NCBI RefSeq assembly: GCF_021404545.1
Contig: NZ_JAAWWD010000068.1
Span: 1-46,393, forward strand
Direction of reading: 5' to 3'
DNA from: Aestuariivita sp.
GTDB taxonomy: Bacteria > Pseudomonadota > Alphaproteobacteria > Rhodobacterales > Rhodobacteraceae
DNA: 46,393 nt
The notes under the pieces were generated by a model. That model searched no databases, had not been told where the DNA came from, and worked only from the letters and a program-made list of their open reading frames with translations. Numbering within the stretch: position 1 is the stretch's first letter; every line of letters starts with the position of its first letter. Of this stretch, positions 1-9,361 are shown one piece after another. Both the position numbers and the translations under genes were made by a program.

Positions 1-905
1 CTCCTGTCTCGCGCCTGCGCGTTCCCCCCCCCCCTGTGGGACGTTCCTTGGCCCTCCCCCCTCCCCGGGCGGTCCCTCCCCGCTCCCGACCCCATTCCCC
101 CTACCCGGCCCTCGTTCCCCGTCCCACCAAACCCCCCGATCCCGCCGCTCAACATCCGTCCCGCGCTCCTCGCTGGGGTTGCAATCGTCGACCGCGCCGG
201 ACCCGCAACGATGAAGATGCCGCAGCGTCACATGTCAGGAGAAAACAAAACCCGGTTTGTCATGGCAACCGAGCATCCGGCCTCTCCCGCATGCGAGTGG
301 GTACCACCTCAACAAATGCAGCTCTTCTCAAATCAGGGCGCAAAGATGCTCAGCCCAAAGTGCCAAAATTCCGCAAAACAATCGCGTTCTTACATTTAAA
401 TGATAAGGGACAATCGGTTGCTCCATCATTCTGATGAGCGCTTTCATTGTGATCAGGGTCTGAACTGGACCGGGTTTGTAAGTTGGCTCTGACGACCCAC
501 TGCCCTCCATGGCGGTGCCATGCGCTCAGATGAATTTTTGTACTTCGGGCCTAGCCGAGATCACGCCTAGCCTCAAATTGGGCGACCCAATGGAGCCGGC
601 TCTCATGCAATCTGCAACATCCGTCAGATTGGCTTCTCCTGACACCTTCGCCGCATGATCTACAAACGGCTGTTCTGGGAAGGAGTGCCGTTCGCTGCAC
701 TGTGCACGGGCTGGTAAAGTGGTGGGACAAGGACGAAACCGCTCTCGCGGTATTGGTGCTTGTTGCGGGCGATCTGGCCCATCTGCGGGCGCAGGGCTGG
801 ACCGCCGATCCGGAGGCGCATCTGAATACTGACGGGCCATTGGCCGCCGCACGCCAGGGTCATTGTCGCTTGACATCAACCGGACTCTCGGCACAGTCAT
901 CCAGA
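1..905. other. Left-edge region without a recognisable gene
   Basis: No open frame here looks like a protein family I know, and the overlapping frames on both strands have no plausible ribosome-binding sites or conserved motifs. The first 180 bases are strikingly C-rich on the plus strand, with a run of twelve C at about 26-37, unlike the rest of the window. Bases 200-460 are comparatively AT-rich and contain one copy of a 17-base repeat (397-413). Bases 660-900 are GC-rich and may be the remains of a gene, but I cannot assign it. The promoter for the B12 riboswitch should lie at the right end of this stretch; I do not see clear -35/-10 boxes. Confidence 0.5.
397..413 (+). repeat. 17-base repeat, left copy
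   Basis: TAAATGATAAGGGACAA; differs by one base from 17522-17538 (TAAATGCTAAGGGACAA), in the same orientation. The two copies bracket the whole B12/cobalt locus. Their function is unknown; they could be a recombination or insertion-site remnant, or chance. Confidence 0.35.
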
Positions 906-1094
906 CGCTGGTGCCTGCTCTGTTGCAGGTGAAAAGGGAATGCATCAACCGAGGCAAGCTCGGCCAAATGCAGCCGCCCCCGCGACCGTGACCGGAGAGG
1001 TCCCTCAATCGCCACTGGCCATCGCGCTGGGAAGGCCGGGGGACCGGGTGGAGCGCCAAGCCCCACACATCCGCAAGCCGGGAGACCTGCCCGC
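906..1094 (+). promoter_or_regulatory. Cobalamin riboswitch upstream of the cob operon
   Basis: The conserved elements of an adenosylcobalamin riboswitch occur in order: GGTGCC (910-915), GGTGAAAAGGGAATGC (928-943), GCCGCCCCCGCGACCGTGA (973-991), GCCACTGG (1011-1018), GGGAAGG (1029-1035), and the B12 box AGCCGGGAGACCTGCC (1076-1091). It sits about 100 bases before the first gene of the cob operon. From the known class, bound cobalamin would lower expression of the downstream operon. The 5' boundary is approximate. Confidence 0.93.
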
Positions 1095-1192
1095 GTGACG
1101 TGAATGAAACCGGACGGGGTGTTCCGGTGACGGGACCCAAGCGAGCTTGCCCCGCCATTTTACCCCTGCCGAAAAGGAACTGGACGTGCCGC

Positions 1193-1570
1193 GTGGATGC
1201 TGCGTTGAAACCTGTCGAATTGCTGGTCTGCACCAAGTGCAACCGGGCCGATGCCCTGGGAGACGTGGCGCTTAGCCATGGCACGCAGCTTTATGAAGAG
1301 CTGGCAGCCGAACCGCCGGAGGGCGTGAAAGTCACGCCCATCGATTGCCTGTCCAATTGCACGCGCAGTTGCTCAATTGTCCTGCGCGGGGAGGGGCGGT
1401 GGACCTATGTCTATGGCAACCTTCACGAAGGCGATCACCCCGACATCATCCGAGAGGGCGCACAGAAATACGCCGCCACGACCGATGGCCTGGTGACGTG
1501 GCGCGAGCGTCCTGAACATTTCCGAAAAAACTGCATGGCCCGCATTCCGCCAATGGAGATCCCAGAATGA
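1193..1570 (+). CDS. DUF1636 family protein, cob operon, first copy
   Basis: A small cytosolic protein of about 125 residues in the DUF1636 family, which is often found beside cobW. Cysteines are arranged as CTKC near residues 13-16 and CLSNCTRSC around residues 60-70, a pattern like thioredoxin-fold [2Fe-2S] ferredoxins, so metal or Fe-S binding is plausible but not shown. The start is uncertain: an ATG at 1100 lies directly against the riboswitch and would add a tail unlike the family. GTG 1193, 14 bases after AAGGA, gives the usual length; TTG 1205 is also possible. Its stop overlaps the ATG of cobW. It is the first gene under the B12 riboswitch, and a second, diverged copy closes the operon at 15204. 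Confidence 0.82.
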   Translation: MDAALKPVELLVCTKCNRADALGDVALSHGTQLYEELAAEPPEGVKVTPIDCLSNCTRSCSIVLRGEGRWTYVYGNLHEGDHPDIIREGAQKYAATTDGLVTWRERPEHFRKNCMARIPPMEIPE

Positions 1571-2619
1571 CCAATCTCGAAAAGCTGCCCGTGACCGTGA
1601 TCACCGGGTTCCTTGGTTCCGGCAAGACGACGCTGATCAGCCATCTGATGCAGAACCCCGGCGGCAAAAGGCTCGCGGTGGTGGTCAATGAGTTCGGCGA
1701 TGTCGGTGTCGACGGGGAGATCCTGAAAGGTTGCGCCATCCCCGATTGCCCGGCAGAGAATATCATGGAGCTTGCCAATGGGTGCATCTGTTGCACCGTG
1801 GCCGATGATTTCATCCCGACGATCGAGGCGTTGATGGCGCTGGATCCGCGCCCGGATCATATCCTGATCGAAACGTCGGGCCTTGCGCTTCCGAAACCGC
1901 TTCTGAAAGCCTTCGACTGGCCCGATATCCGCTCCAAGATCACCGTGGATGGCGTGATCGCACTGGCCGATGCGGAGGCCGTGGCAGCGGGCCGGTTCGC
2001 GCCGGACGTGGCCCGCGTCGATGCGCAACGGAAGGCCGATGAGAGCATCGACCACGAAACGCCGCTGAGCGAGGTATTCGACGATCAGATCAGCTGCGCC
2101 GACATTATCCTTCTAACGAAACCCGATCTGGCGGGCGCTGTCGGTGTGGCGAAGGCGAAAGAATTCATCGCGGCAGAGGCTCCACGCCCGCTGCCCGTGG
2201 TCGAAGTGACCGAAGGTGCGGTCGATGTCCGCGTGATCCTGGGGCTGGAAGCGGCGGCGGAGGATGACATGGAGGCGCGCCCGTCGCACCACGATGGCCA
2301 TGACGATCACGAGCATGACGATTTCGAAAGCATCGTCGTGAACATCCCCGAACTGACCGACCCCACCGATCTGGTGGCCCGGATCGAGCGTCTGGCCAAT
2401 GAGCGCAACATCCTGCGGGTGAAGGGCTATGCTTCCGTCGCTGGCAAGCCGATGCGTCTTCTGGTGCAGGCAGTGGGCGCGCGGGTGAGGCATCAATACG
2501 ACCAGCCCTGGGCAGATCGCCCCCGACAGGGTCGTCTGGTGGTGATTGCCGAACATGACGACATGGACGCGGCGGCGATCCGCGCGATCCTCGCGCCGGT
2601 ACCGGCCGCGGCTGAGTAG
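1567..2619 (+). CDS. cobW: CobW, GTP-binding metallochaperone of cobalamin synthesis
   Basis: 350-residue G3E-family P-loop GTPase. The Walker A motif GFLGSGKTT is at the N-terminus (about residues 14-22), the metal-binding CICC motif follows near residues 74-77, TKPD is the guanine-specificity motif, and a His/Asp-rich stretch HHDGHDDHEHDD lies near residue 240, before the C-terminal CobW domain. CobW is thought to deliver Co(II) to the CobNST cobaltochelatase; that fits its position directly before cobN. The ATG overlaps the preceding stop (ATGA), so translation is probably coupled. The neighbouring B12 genes argue for CobW proper and not a zinc GTPase such as the one at 19768-20979. Confidence 0.95.
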   Translation: MTNLEKLPVTVITGFLGSGKTTLISHLMQNPGGKRLAVVVNEFGDVGVDGEILKGCAIPDCPAENIMELANGCICCTVADDFIPTIEALMALDPRPDHILIETSGLALPKPLLKAFDWPDIRSKITVDGVIALADAEAVAAGRFAPDVARVDAQRKADESIDHETPLSEVFDDQISCADIILLTKPDLAGAVGVAKAKEFIAAEAPRPLPVVEVTEGAVDVRVILGLEAAAEDDMEARPSHHDGHDDHEHDDFESIVVNIPELTDPTDLVARIERLANERNILRVKGYASVAGKPMRLLVQAVGARVRHQYDQPWADRPRQGRLVVIAEHDDMDAAAIRAILAPVPAAAE

Positions 2620-2625
2620 CGGGAG

Positions 2626-2856
2626 ATGGTGTTGGGGCTGAAACAGACGGAGGGGCAGGGCGGCGCAAGCGGCGTCTTGCGCGATGTCGTCCAACTGACC
2701 GGCAGCGGGGCTGTGGCGATCTTAGCGGAGATCGATGGAACGGTGCGGACCGGTGATCTGGCGCAGCTGCCCGGCGGCCCTCCAACCGCGACCGGGAGAG
2801 AGGCGCTTCTTCCTTTGAACGGCACACGGATTTCCTTCGCCGGGGGAGATGGCTGA
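2626..2856 (+). CDS. Small protein of unknown function between cobW and cobN
   Basis: An open frame of 76 codons fills the space between cobW and cobN. It starts 7 bases after the cobW stop and its TGA shares one base with the cobN ATG, the same tight packing as real genes in this operon. I do not recognise the family. The protein has no membrane segment or cysteine motif and is rich in Gly, Ala and Leu. The start is unsure (ATG 2626 follows GGGAG almost without a spacer; GTG 2629 is the next choice). Coupling to cobN translation or a role as a chelatase accessory are guesses. It could be a non-coding spacer that happens to be open, but a 230-base spacer would be unusual here. Confidence 0.55.
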   Translation: MVLGLKQTEGQGGASGVLRDVVQLTGSGAVAILAEIDGTVRTGDLAQLPGGPPTATGREALLPLNGTRISFAGGDG

Positions 2857-5800
2857 TGCATGTCGTCTTTCGCGAAAGCCACGGGCTGGACGATACCGAG
2901 ACCCCGCAGGATCTGGCGCAGACGCCCGCCGATCTTGTGGTGCTGTCGCTATCGGATTCCGACCTTGGGGCCTTTGCGGCGGGCTGGCACCGCGCGAAGG
3001 GGGCGCTGCCGCCCCTGCGGCTCGCCAACATCATCGGGCTGAAACATCCGTTGTCGGTCGATACCTATTTGGAGCAGACGCTGGAAGGTGCGAAGGGCAT
3101 CCTGATCCGTCTGATCGGGGGTGTGCCCTATTGGCCCTATGGCTTGCAACAGATCGAAACTCTGGCGCGCAACAAAGGGATCGCGCTGGCGGTCCTTCCC
3201 GCTGATGGGCGGGTCGATCAGAGGCTTGATGAGATTTCCACTTTGCCGGTCAGCACCCTGCGCCGGTTGCAGCATCTGTGTGATGCGGGCGGAGAGGTCG
3301 CAGCGCAAGCGGCGCTGCAGCAGATGGCCCTGGCCTCGGGCCTTTATGCCGGTCCCGTGGTCGGTGTGAAGGGGTTGCCGCAGGTCGGTGGCTGGACACC
3401 TGAGGATGCCGTTTGCTGCCCGGTTCTGGCCGGTGGTGGCAATAGGCCATTGGTATTGGTGACCTTCTACCGGTCGTTTCTTGCAGCGGCCGATCTGGCC
3501 CCGATCGCCGCCTTGTTCACCGCACTGAGGGAACAGGGGTTCGAGGTGATGGGGCTCTTTGTGCCGTCGCTAAAGGCACCCGGCGCGGCGGAATGGATGA
3601 CACGTATGGTCGCTCATCTAGCGCCTGCGGCGATCGTCAATGCGACCTCGTTTTCCGGCAGAAGGGGTGCGGGTGCCTCACCGCTGGATGCGAGCGATGT
3701 GCCGGTGTTCCAGGTGGCGCTCGCAACATCCACCCAAGAGGCCTGGGCAGACGCAGAGCGGGGATTGTCGCCCGCCGATCTGGCCATGCATGTGGTTTTG
3801 CCCGAGGTCGATGGCCGCCTCTTTGCGGGTGTCGCCTCGTTCAAGGAGCCGCAGGTCCGGGATGGCGCCCTGCAATTCGCACGCTTCGTGCATCGGACCG
3901 AGGTTGAGCGGGTGGGCGCCATCGCGCGCCGGGTGGGGGCCTGGCACAGGCTGGCGGTGTCGCACCCGAAGGATCGGCGCTTGGTCTTGGTCCTGTCGAC
4001 CTATCCGGGGCAGGAGTGGAATTCGGCCCATGCCGTCGGCCTGGACGCGATTGCGTCGGCTGAAGCGATCCTGGGGGATCTGGCAGGGGTCGGGTATGGC
4101 GCGACCGGGACGGTGAAGGGCGACGCATTGAAAGAGGCGCGCCTGATCTGGCCGATGATGGAGTACAAGGCCGCGCTCGGGCGGCTGCCGCAAGAGCTGC
4201 AAGATGCGCTCCACGCCGCGTGGGGCAATGCCGAGGACGACGCGGATGCGTCGGAGGAAGGGATTGCCCTACGGATCCTGAAGCGCGGCTCGATATGGGT
4301 TGCGCTGCAACCCGAACGCGGCAATCCGCAGCTTCGCGATGCGGAATATCACGATCTCGCCCGCGTGCCGCGCCATGGCTATGTCGCCTTCTACCTGTGG
4401 ATGCAGCGTCACGCCGATGCGCTGATCCATATTGGGGCCCATGGCACGCTGGAATGGCTGCCTGGCAAAGCCGTTGCCCTATCGGACACATGCTGGCCGG
4501 ATGCCCTGACCGGCGATCTGCCGGTCATCTATCCGTTCATCGTCAACGATCCCGGGGAGGCCGCCCAGGCCAAGAGGCGCATCGGGGCAGTGACGCTCGG
4601 CCATGTCCCGCCGCCGATGAAGGCGTCGCACACGCCGTTGCGACTGGCACGGTTGGAGGCCCTGCTGGACGAGTTTTCAAATGCTGACGGTCTGGACCCG
4701 AAACGCCGCGACCGGTTGCAGGAGGATATCAGGGCCGAGGCCCGGGCGCTTGGCGTCGAACGGGATCTGGGGCTTGAGAGGGCGCGCTGCCCGGCCGAGG
4801 CGATCACCCGGATCGACCGGTTTGTCTGCGACGTGAAGGACAGCCAGTTCGGTGACGGGCTGCATGTCTGGGGCCGACCCGAACCTGGGCAAAGCGCGTT
4901 TGACAGCGCCCCGTCTGCCGCATCCGAGCGGCAGGCGCTGCTCAATGCGTTGGACGGCAGACGCATCGAGGCCGGGCCGTCCGGGTCGCCTTATCGGGGG
5001 CGGCTTGATGTCTTGCCGACGGGCCGGAACCTTTTCACAACCGACCCGCGCAGCGTGCCGTCACGGACGGCCTATGGGCAAGGCGAGGTGCTTGCGGCCG
5101 AATTGGTGCGGCGTCACCTACAGAACGAAGGTGATTACCCCAGGGGCCTGATCGTGGACCTTTGGGGATCGGCCACGATGCGCACGGCGGGAGAGGACTT
5201 CGCAATGGCCCTGGCGCTTCTGGGGGTGCGTCCGATCTGGGATGAAGGGTCGGAACGGGTGTCGGGGATCGAAGTTTTGCCCATTGCAGAGCTCAATCGC
5301 CCCCGCATCGATGTGACGCTTCGGGTCTCGGGCCTGTTCCGGGACGTGTTCCCGACGCTGTCGGCATTGTTCTCGCAGGCGATCCGCGCGTTGGCGGCCC
5401 GCGATGAGGCGCGGGATTGGAATCCATATGCCGGGCAGTCCGTCCTGGCGCGCGTTTATGGCCCCGCGCCGGGCAGCTTCGGTCTTGGCATGGGGGCGAT
5501 GCTGGGTGACTATTCCGACGATGCGCGGCAGGCGGCGGGCGAGGCCTGGTTGAGCGCCAGCGCCTGGTCGATCGACGGAGAGACGATCACCAAAGACCCC
5601 GAAGGTATCCGGGCCCGCGTCGCCCGGGCGGACAGTTTCGTACACCTCCAGGACCTGCCCGAGACCGATGTGCTGCTGGCGTCGGATTATGCGACCCATG
5701 AAGCCGGGTTCGCTGCCGCGCAGGGCGTCGCGGGGGGCAATGCGACGCTCTATCACCTCGACAACACCGATCCCTCAACCCCAAAGGCGCGCGGGTTGCA

Positions 5801-6131
5801 GGAAGAGATTGCCCGCGTCGTGCAGGCCCGCGCGGCGAACCCGGACTGGATTGCCGGAATGCGGCGCCACGGATTTCGCGGCGCGGCGGAAATTGCCGCA
5901 ACCCTCGAACATATGGCGGCCTTTGCCCATCTGGCAGGCGTGGTCGGACCACATCTGTTTGACGCGTATCATGCGGCGACGCTTGGCGATGAGGATGTCA
6001 CGGCCTTCCTCAGGAAGGAAAACCCGCAGGCGCTGGAGGCGATGCAGGCCCGGTTCGCGGCCCTTTACGAGGCAGGCCTTTGGCAGACCCGGCGAAACTC
6101 TGTGCTTGCGAATATGCAGGTGGCGGAATGA
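2856..6131 (+). CDS. cobN: CobN, large subunit of the aerobic cobaltochelatase
   Basis: 1091-residue member of the CobN/magnesium-chelatase H subunit family, which binds hydrogenobyrinic acid a,c-diamide and, with the CobST AAA+ complex, inserts Co(II) using ATP. The protein is somewhat shorter than the roughly 1,250 residues of well-known CobN proteins but colinear to the C-terminus. The CobN-type segment HIGAHGTLEWLPGKAVALSD is near residue 530. CobS and CobT are not in the window. The ATG (GGGGGAG 7 bases upstream) overlaps the stop of the small protein before it, and the stop overlaps cobG. The context with cobW before it and aerobic cob genes after it excludes BchH. Confidence 0.95.
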   Translation: MHVVFRESHGLDDTETPQDLAQTPADLVVLSLSDSDLGAFAAGWHRAKGALPPLRLANIIGLKHPLSVDTYLEQTLEGAKGILIRLIGGVPYWPYGLQQIETLARNKGIALAVLPADGRVDQRLDEISTLPVSTLRRLQHLCDAGGEVAAQAALQQMALASGLYAGPVVGVKGLPQVGGWTPEDAVCCPVLAGGGNRPLVLVTFYRSFLAAADLAPIAALFTALREQGFEVMGLFVPSLKAPGAAEWMTRMVAHLAPAAIVNATSFSGRRGAGASPLDASDVPVFQVALATSTQEAWADAERGLSPADLAMHVVLPEVDGRLFAGVASFKEPQVRDGALQFARFVHRTEVERVGAIARRVGAWHRLAVSHPKDRRLVLVLSTYPGQEWNSAHAVGLDAIASAEAILGDLAGVGYGATGTVKGDALKEARLIWPMMEYKAALGRLPQELQDALHAAWGNAEDDADASEEGIALRILKRGSIWVALQPERGNPQLRDAEYHDLARVPRHGYVAFYLWMQRHADALIHIGAHGTLEWLPGKAVALSDTCWPDALTGDLPVIYPFIVNDPGEAAQAKRRIGAVTLGHVPPPMKASHTPLRLARLEALLDEFSNADGLDPKRRDRLQEDIRAEARALGVERDLGLERARCPAEAITRIDRFVCDVKDSQFGDGLHVWGRPEPGQSAFDSAPSAASERQALLNALDGRRIEAGPSGSPYRGRLDVLPTGRNLFTTDPRSVPSRTAYGQGEVLAAELVRRHLQNEGDYPRGLIVDLWGSATMRTAGEDFAMALALLGVRPIWDEGSERVSGIEVLPIAELNRPRIDVTLRVSGLFRDVFPTLSALFSQAIRALAARDEARDWNPYAGQSVLARVYGPAPGSFGLGMGAMLGDYSDDARQAAGEAWLSASAWSIDGETITKDPEGIRARVARADSFVHLQDLPETDVLLASDYATHEAGFAAAQGVAGGNATLYHLDNTDPSTPKARGLQEEIARVVQARAANPDWIAGMRRHGFRGAAEIAATLEHMAAFAHLAGVVGPHLFDAYHAATLGDEDVTAFLRKENPQALEAMQARFAALYEAGLWQTRRNSVLANMQVAE

Positions 6132-7261
6132 GCGTACCGGGCGTCAAAGGCTGGTGCCCCGGTGCACATCGTCCAATGGTGTCGGGCGACGGGTTGGTGG
6201 TGCGTGTGCGCCCCTGGCATGGCCGATTGAGCCCGGAGCACGTGTTCGGAATCTGCGATCTGGCGGATCGGTTTGGCTCTGGCATCATCGACGTGACCCG
6301 TCGCGCGAATGTTCAGATCCGAGGCGTTTCACCAGAGGGTTTTCCGGCGCTTCTGGAGGGGTTGGATGAGCTTGGCCTGCTGGATGCCGATGCCGATCTG
6401 GAGGCGCGCCGGAATGTGCTGGTCACGCCGTTTCACCAGGAAGGTGACCTGACCCATCGCCTTGCCCGGGCCGTGGTCAGGACCCTCCCACGTCTGCCCG
6501 ACTTGCCCGCCAAGATCGGGTACGCGGTGGATACGGGTCCATTCCCCATCCTCAGAGAGGAGCCCGCAGATATCCGGTTTGAGAGGGCCGGTGACGGTAG
6601 CCTGATCATCCGGTTGGACGGGACCGATGCCGGTCGTGCTGTCACGGAAGCAGGCGCAATGGACGCGTTGGTCGAGGCGGCGGAGTGGTTGGCGCGGGGG
6701 ATCGGGCCCGATGCGCGCCGGATGGCAAAGGTCGTGACCAAAGTGCGGCCACCCGAAAGCTGGGTTCAGATCGCGCCAGTTCCACCTGGGCCGCGCCCGG
6801 AGCCGGGCCGCGTCGATCAGGGCGTCCTGCTTGGCGTGCCCCTTGGCCGGACGCAGGGCGGTGATCTGCGGGATCTCGTAAGGCAAGGCGGCGCGGTCCA
6901 TCTCCGCATGACGCCGTGGCGGATGGTGTTGCTTGAAACACAGACGCTTCCCGATCACCCCGCCTTCATCGAAAGCGCAGACGATCCGATCCTGGCAATC
7001 GATGCCTGCCCCGGCGCGCCGTATTGCTCTGTCGCGACGGTGGAAACGCGGGCCCTCGCCCGCCGATTGGCGGGCAAGACGGGTGGCGCGCTCCATATCT
7101 CGGGCTGCGCCAAGGGGTGCGCGCGGTCCGCACCCGCCGATGTCACGCTTGTTGGCCGAAACGGCGCGTTCGACCTTGTCCGCAACGGACATGCATGGGA
7201 TGACCCGCAAACTTGCGGGCTTGTCCCAGACGACCTTCTTGCGCAGTTCCACACATCATGA
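6128..7261 (+). CDS. cobG: CobG, precorrin-3B synthase (O2-dependent ring-contraction monooxygenase)
   Basis: 377-residue member of the nitrite/sulfite reductase ferredoxin-like family. CobG hydroxylates C20 of precorrin-3A and forms the lactone precorrin-3B with O2, preparing ring contraction by CobJ. Two repeated half-domains are visible, and the [4Fe-4S]-type cysteines lie in CPGAPYC and, about 30 residues later, CAKGC. The presence of cobG marks the aerobic pathway. I chose ATG 6128, which overlaps the cobN stop; an in-frame ATG at 6080 lies wholly within cobN. The stop overlaps the cobH start. Confidence 0.93.
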   Translation: MSVPGVKGWCPGAHRPMVSGDGLVVRVRPWHGRLSPEHVFGICDLADRFGSGIIDVTRRANVQIRGVSPEGFPALLEGLDELGLLDADADLEARRNVLVTPFHQEGDLTHRLARAVVRTLPRLPDLPAKIGYAVDTGPFPILREEPADIRFERAGDGSLIIRLDGTDAGRAVTEAGAMDALVEAAEWLARGIGPDARRMAKVVTKVRPPESWVQIAPVPPGPRPEPGRVDQGVLLGVPLGRTQGGDLRDLVRQGGAVHLRMTPWRMVLLETQTLPDHPAFIESADDPILAIDACPGAPYCSVATVETRALARRLAGKTGGALHISGCAKGCARSAPADVTLVGRNGAFDLVRNGHAWDDPQTCGLVPDDLLAQFHTS

Positions 7262-7887
7262 CCTACACCTACGAGACTGATGGCGCGGCCATCTACAAGC
7301 AGAGCTTCGCGACAATCCGCGCTGAGGCCGATCTGGCCCGCTTCGATGCGGATGAGGAACAGGTCGCGGTGCGCATGATCCATGCGGCCGGGATGGTTGG
7401 TTTGGAAAAGCATGTCCATTTCTCCCCCGGTTTCGTACCGGCTGCCCGGCGCGCGCTGGAGGCGGGGGCGCCGATCCTGTGTGATGCGCATATGGTGAGC
7501 GAAGGCGTGACGCGCGTCCGGCTTCCGGCGCAGAATGAGGTGATCTGCACGCTCCGCGCCGAGGGCGTTGCGGAGATGGCGATGACGATGGGGACGACGC
7601 GGTCGGCGGCGGCGTTGGAGCTGTGGCGCCCGCATCTGGGCGGTGCCCTGGTGGCCATCGGCAATGCGCCCACCGCTCTGTTCCACCTGCTCAACATGCT
7701 GGGCGACCCGAATTGTCCCCGCCCGGCCGCGATCATCGGCTGTCCGGTGGGGTTTGTCGGCGCGGTGGAATCGAAGGATGCGCTTTGGGCAGATCAGCCG
7801 GTGCCGAGCGTCATCGTTCAGGGCCGCCTGGGCGGCAGCGCGATCACCGTGGCCGCCATCAATGCCATCGCGAGCCGGGCGGAATGA
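7258..7887 (+). CDS. cobH: CobH, precorrin-8X methylmutase
   Basis: 209-residue CobH/CbiC family enzyme that moves the C11 methyl to C12, turning precorrin-8X into hydrogenobyrinic acid. The catalytic-His region VRMIHAAGMVGLEKHVHF is near residues 37-55, and the Gly-rich C-terminal segment AIIGCPVGFVGAVESKDAL follows. The ATG overlaps the cobG stop and the stop overlaps cobI, so the usual start is well supported. Confidence 0.95.
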   Translation: MTYTYETDGAAIYKQSFATIRAEADLARFDADEEQVAVRMIHAAGMVGLEKHVHFSPGFVPAARRALEAGAPILCDAHMVSEGVTRVRLPAQNEVICTLRAEGVAEMAMTMGTTRSAAALELWRPHLGGALVAIGNAPTALFHLLNMLGDPNCPRPAAIIGCPVGFVGAVESKDALWADQPVPSVIVQGRLGGSAITVAAINAIASRAE

Positions 7888-8612
7888 GCGCGGGCATGGT
7901 ATATGGCGTGGGCCTGGGACCCGGTGACCCAGAGCTTATGAGCGTGAAGGCCGACCGGCTGGTACGCGGCGCGAAACATGTCGCATTCTTTCGCAAGTCG
8001 GGCCGGTATGGCCAGGCGAGGCGTTTGGTGGACGGAATGCTGCGCAACGACGCGGCGGAAGTCGCGATGGAATATCCCGTCACCACCGAGATCCCGCTCA
8101 GCGATCCGCGGTACAACCAGATCCTGTCGGATTTCTATACCGAGAGCACGGCGCGGGTTCTGGAGCTGGTGCGGGCGGGGGAAGACGTGATCGTTCTGTG
8201 TGAAGGGGATCCGTTCTTCTACGGCTCTTTCATGCATCTCTATACGCGGTTGAAGGAAACGGTGCCGGTGGAGGTTGTGCCGGGGATCACCGGCATGTCG
8301 GCGGCCTGGACCGCGACAGGTGCGCCGATCACCTGGGGCGATGACGTGCTGAGCGTGCTGATGGGCACACATACCGAGGATGAACTGGCTCGGCAGATGG
8401 GCTGCGCCGACGCGCTGGTTGTGATGAAGCTGGGCCGAACGCTCGACAAGGTGCGACGGGCGCTGAGGGTGGCGGGCAGGTATGACGATGCGTGGCTGAT
8501 CGAAAACGCCGCCATGCCGGAACAATCGGTGATGCGCTTGTCTGAGACGGAGGGCCGGGTTGCGCCTTACTTTTCAATCGTCGTGGTGCATGGGCAGGGG
8601 CGCAGGCCATGA
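7884..8612 (+). CDS. cobI: CobI, precorrin-2 C20-methyltransferase
   Basis: 242-residue SAM-dependent tetrapyrrole methyltransferase that converts precorrin-2 to precorrin-3A. The N-terminal SAM motif is VGLGPGDPELMSVKA, followed by VLCEGDPFFYGSF and the VVPGITGMSAAW segment typical of C20 methylases. The frame is open upstream to 7623, but ATG 7884 overlapping the cobH stop gives the family length and begins just before the SAM motif. The stop overlaps cobJ. Confidence 0.94.
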   Translation: MSAGMVYGVGLGPGDPELMSVKADRLVRGAKHVAFFRKSGRYGQARRLVDGMLRNDAAEVAMEYPVTTEIPLSDPRYNQILSDFYTESTARVLELVRAGEDVIVLCEGDPFFYGSFMHLYTRLKETVPVEVVPGITGMSAAWTATGAPITWGDDVLSVLMGTHTEDELARQMGCADALVVMKLGRTLDKVRRALRVAGRYDDAWLIENAAMPEQSVMRLSETEGRVAPYFSIVVVHGQGRRP

Positions 8613-9361
8613 ACGGGCGGCTCGTCATAGCCGGGTTGGGCCCCGGCGCCGAGGCCCTGGTGACGCCTGAGGTGACGGCGGCCCTGATGGAGGCTACGGA
8701 TATCGTGGGCTACATTCCCTATGTCGCGCGGGTGCCCGATCGCGAGGGGCTGATCAAACATGCCTCGGACAACAGGGTAGAGCTCGGCCGGGCGCAGGAT
8801 GCCTTGCGGATGGCTGCCGACGGGCGGCACGTTGTGGTGGTATCCTCGGGTGATCCGGGTGTCTTCGCGATGGCGTCGGCGGTGTTTGAAGCGGTGGAAA
8901 GCGGCCCGGATGGGTGGCGGGATTTGCAGATCGAGGTTCTGCCGGGCATCACCGCGATGCTGGCGGCCTCTGCGCGGGTTGGCGCGCCCTTGGGGCACGA
9001 TTTCTGTGCCATCAACCTCAGCGACAATCTGAAGCCTTGGGCTCTAATAGAAAAACGTCTGCGACTGGCGGTTGAGGCCGATTTCGCGATGGGGTTCTAC
9101 AATCCCCGGTCCAAGGCCCGGCCCGAGGGGTTTGCCAGAGTGTTGGAGGTGCTGCAGGACGCGTGTGGCGACGACCGGCCGATAATTTTTGCGCGGGGGG
9201 TCTCCACCGACGTTGAGGCGATCCGCGTGGTTCCGCTGACCCAGGCCAAGCCAGAGATGGCGGATATGCGCACCATGGTCCTGATCGGGTCATCGCGCAC
9301 ACGCCTGATCGAGCGGGATGGCGCGCCGTTTGTCTATACGCCCAGATCGGTGCGGGTATGA
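8609..9361 (+). CDS. cobJ: CobJ, precorrin-3B C17-methyltransferase (ring contraction)
   Basis: 250-residue SAM-dependent methylase that methylates C17 of precorrin-3B and drives corrin ring contraction to precorrin-4. Seen motifs: AGLGPGAEALVTPEV, VVVSSGDPGVFAMAS, VLPGITAMLAASARVGAPLG, and the late FYNPRSKARP segment characteristic of CobJ/CbiH. The ATG overlaps the cobI stop. The 3' end overlaps the 3' end of cobK on the other strand by 28 bases. Confidence 0.94.
   Translation: MNGRLVIAGLGPGAEALVTPEVTAALMEATDIVGYIPYVARVPDREGLIKHASDNRVELGRAQDALRMAADGRHVVVVSSGDPGVFAMASAVFEAVESGPDGWRDLQIEVLPGITAMLAASARVGAPLGHDFCAINLSDNLKPWALIEKRLRLAVEADFAMGFYNPRSKARPEGFARVLEVLQDACGDDRPIIFARGVSTDVEAIRVVPLTQAKPEMADMRTMVLIGSSRTRLIERDGAPFVYTPRSVRV

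Noticed and set aside
702-932. A 76-codon plus-strand frame before the riboswitch
   Set aside because: No ribosome-binding site or family resemblance, and its end runs into the riboswitch aptamer.
526-1284. A 252-codon minus-strand frame across the riboswitch
   Set aside because: It reads through the cobalamin riboswitch and the start of the DUF1636 gene, has no recognisable motif and its composition is that of an antisense shadow in GC-rich DNA.
2165-3034. Long minus-strand frame across cobW and cobN
   Set aside because: Arg/Pro-rich shadow of two clearly real genes on the other strand.
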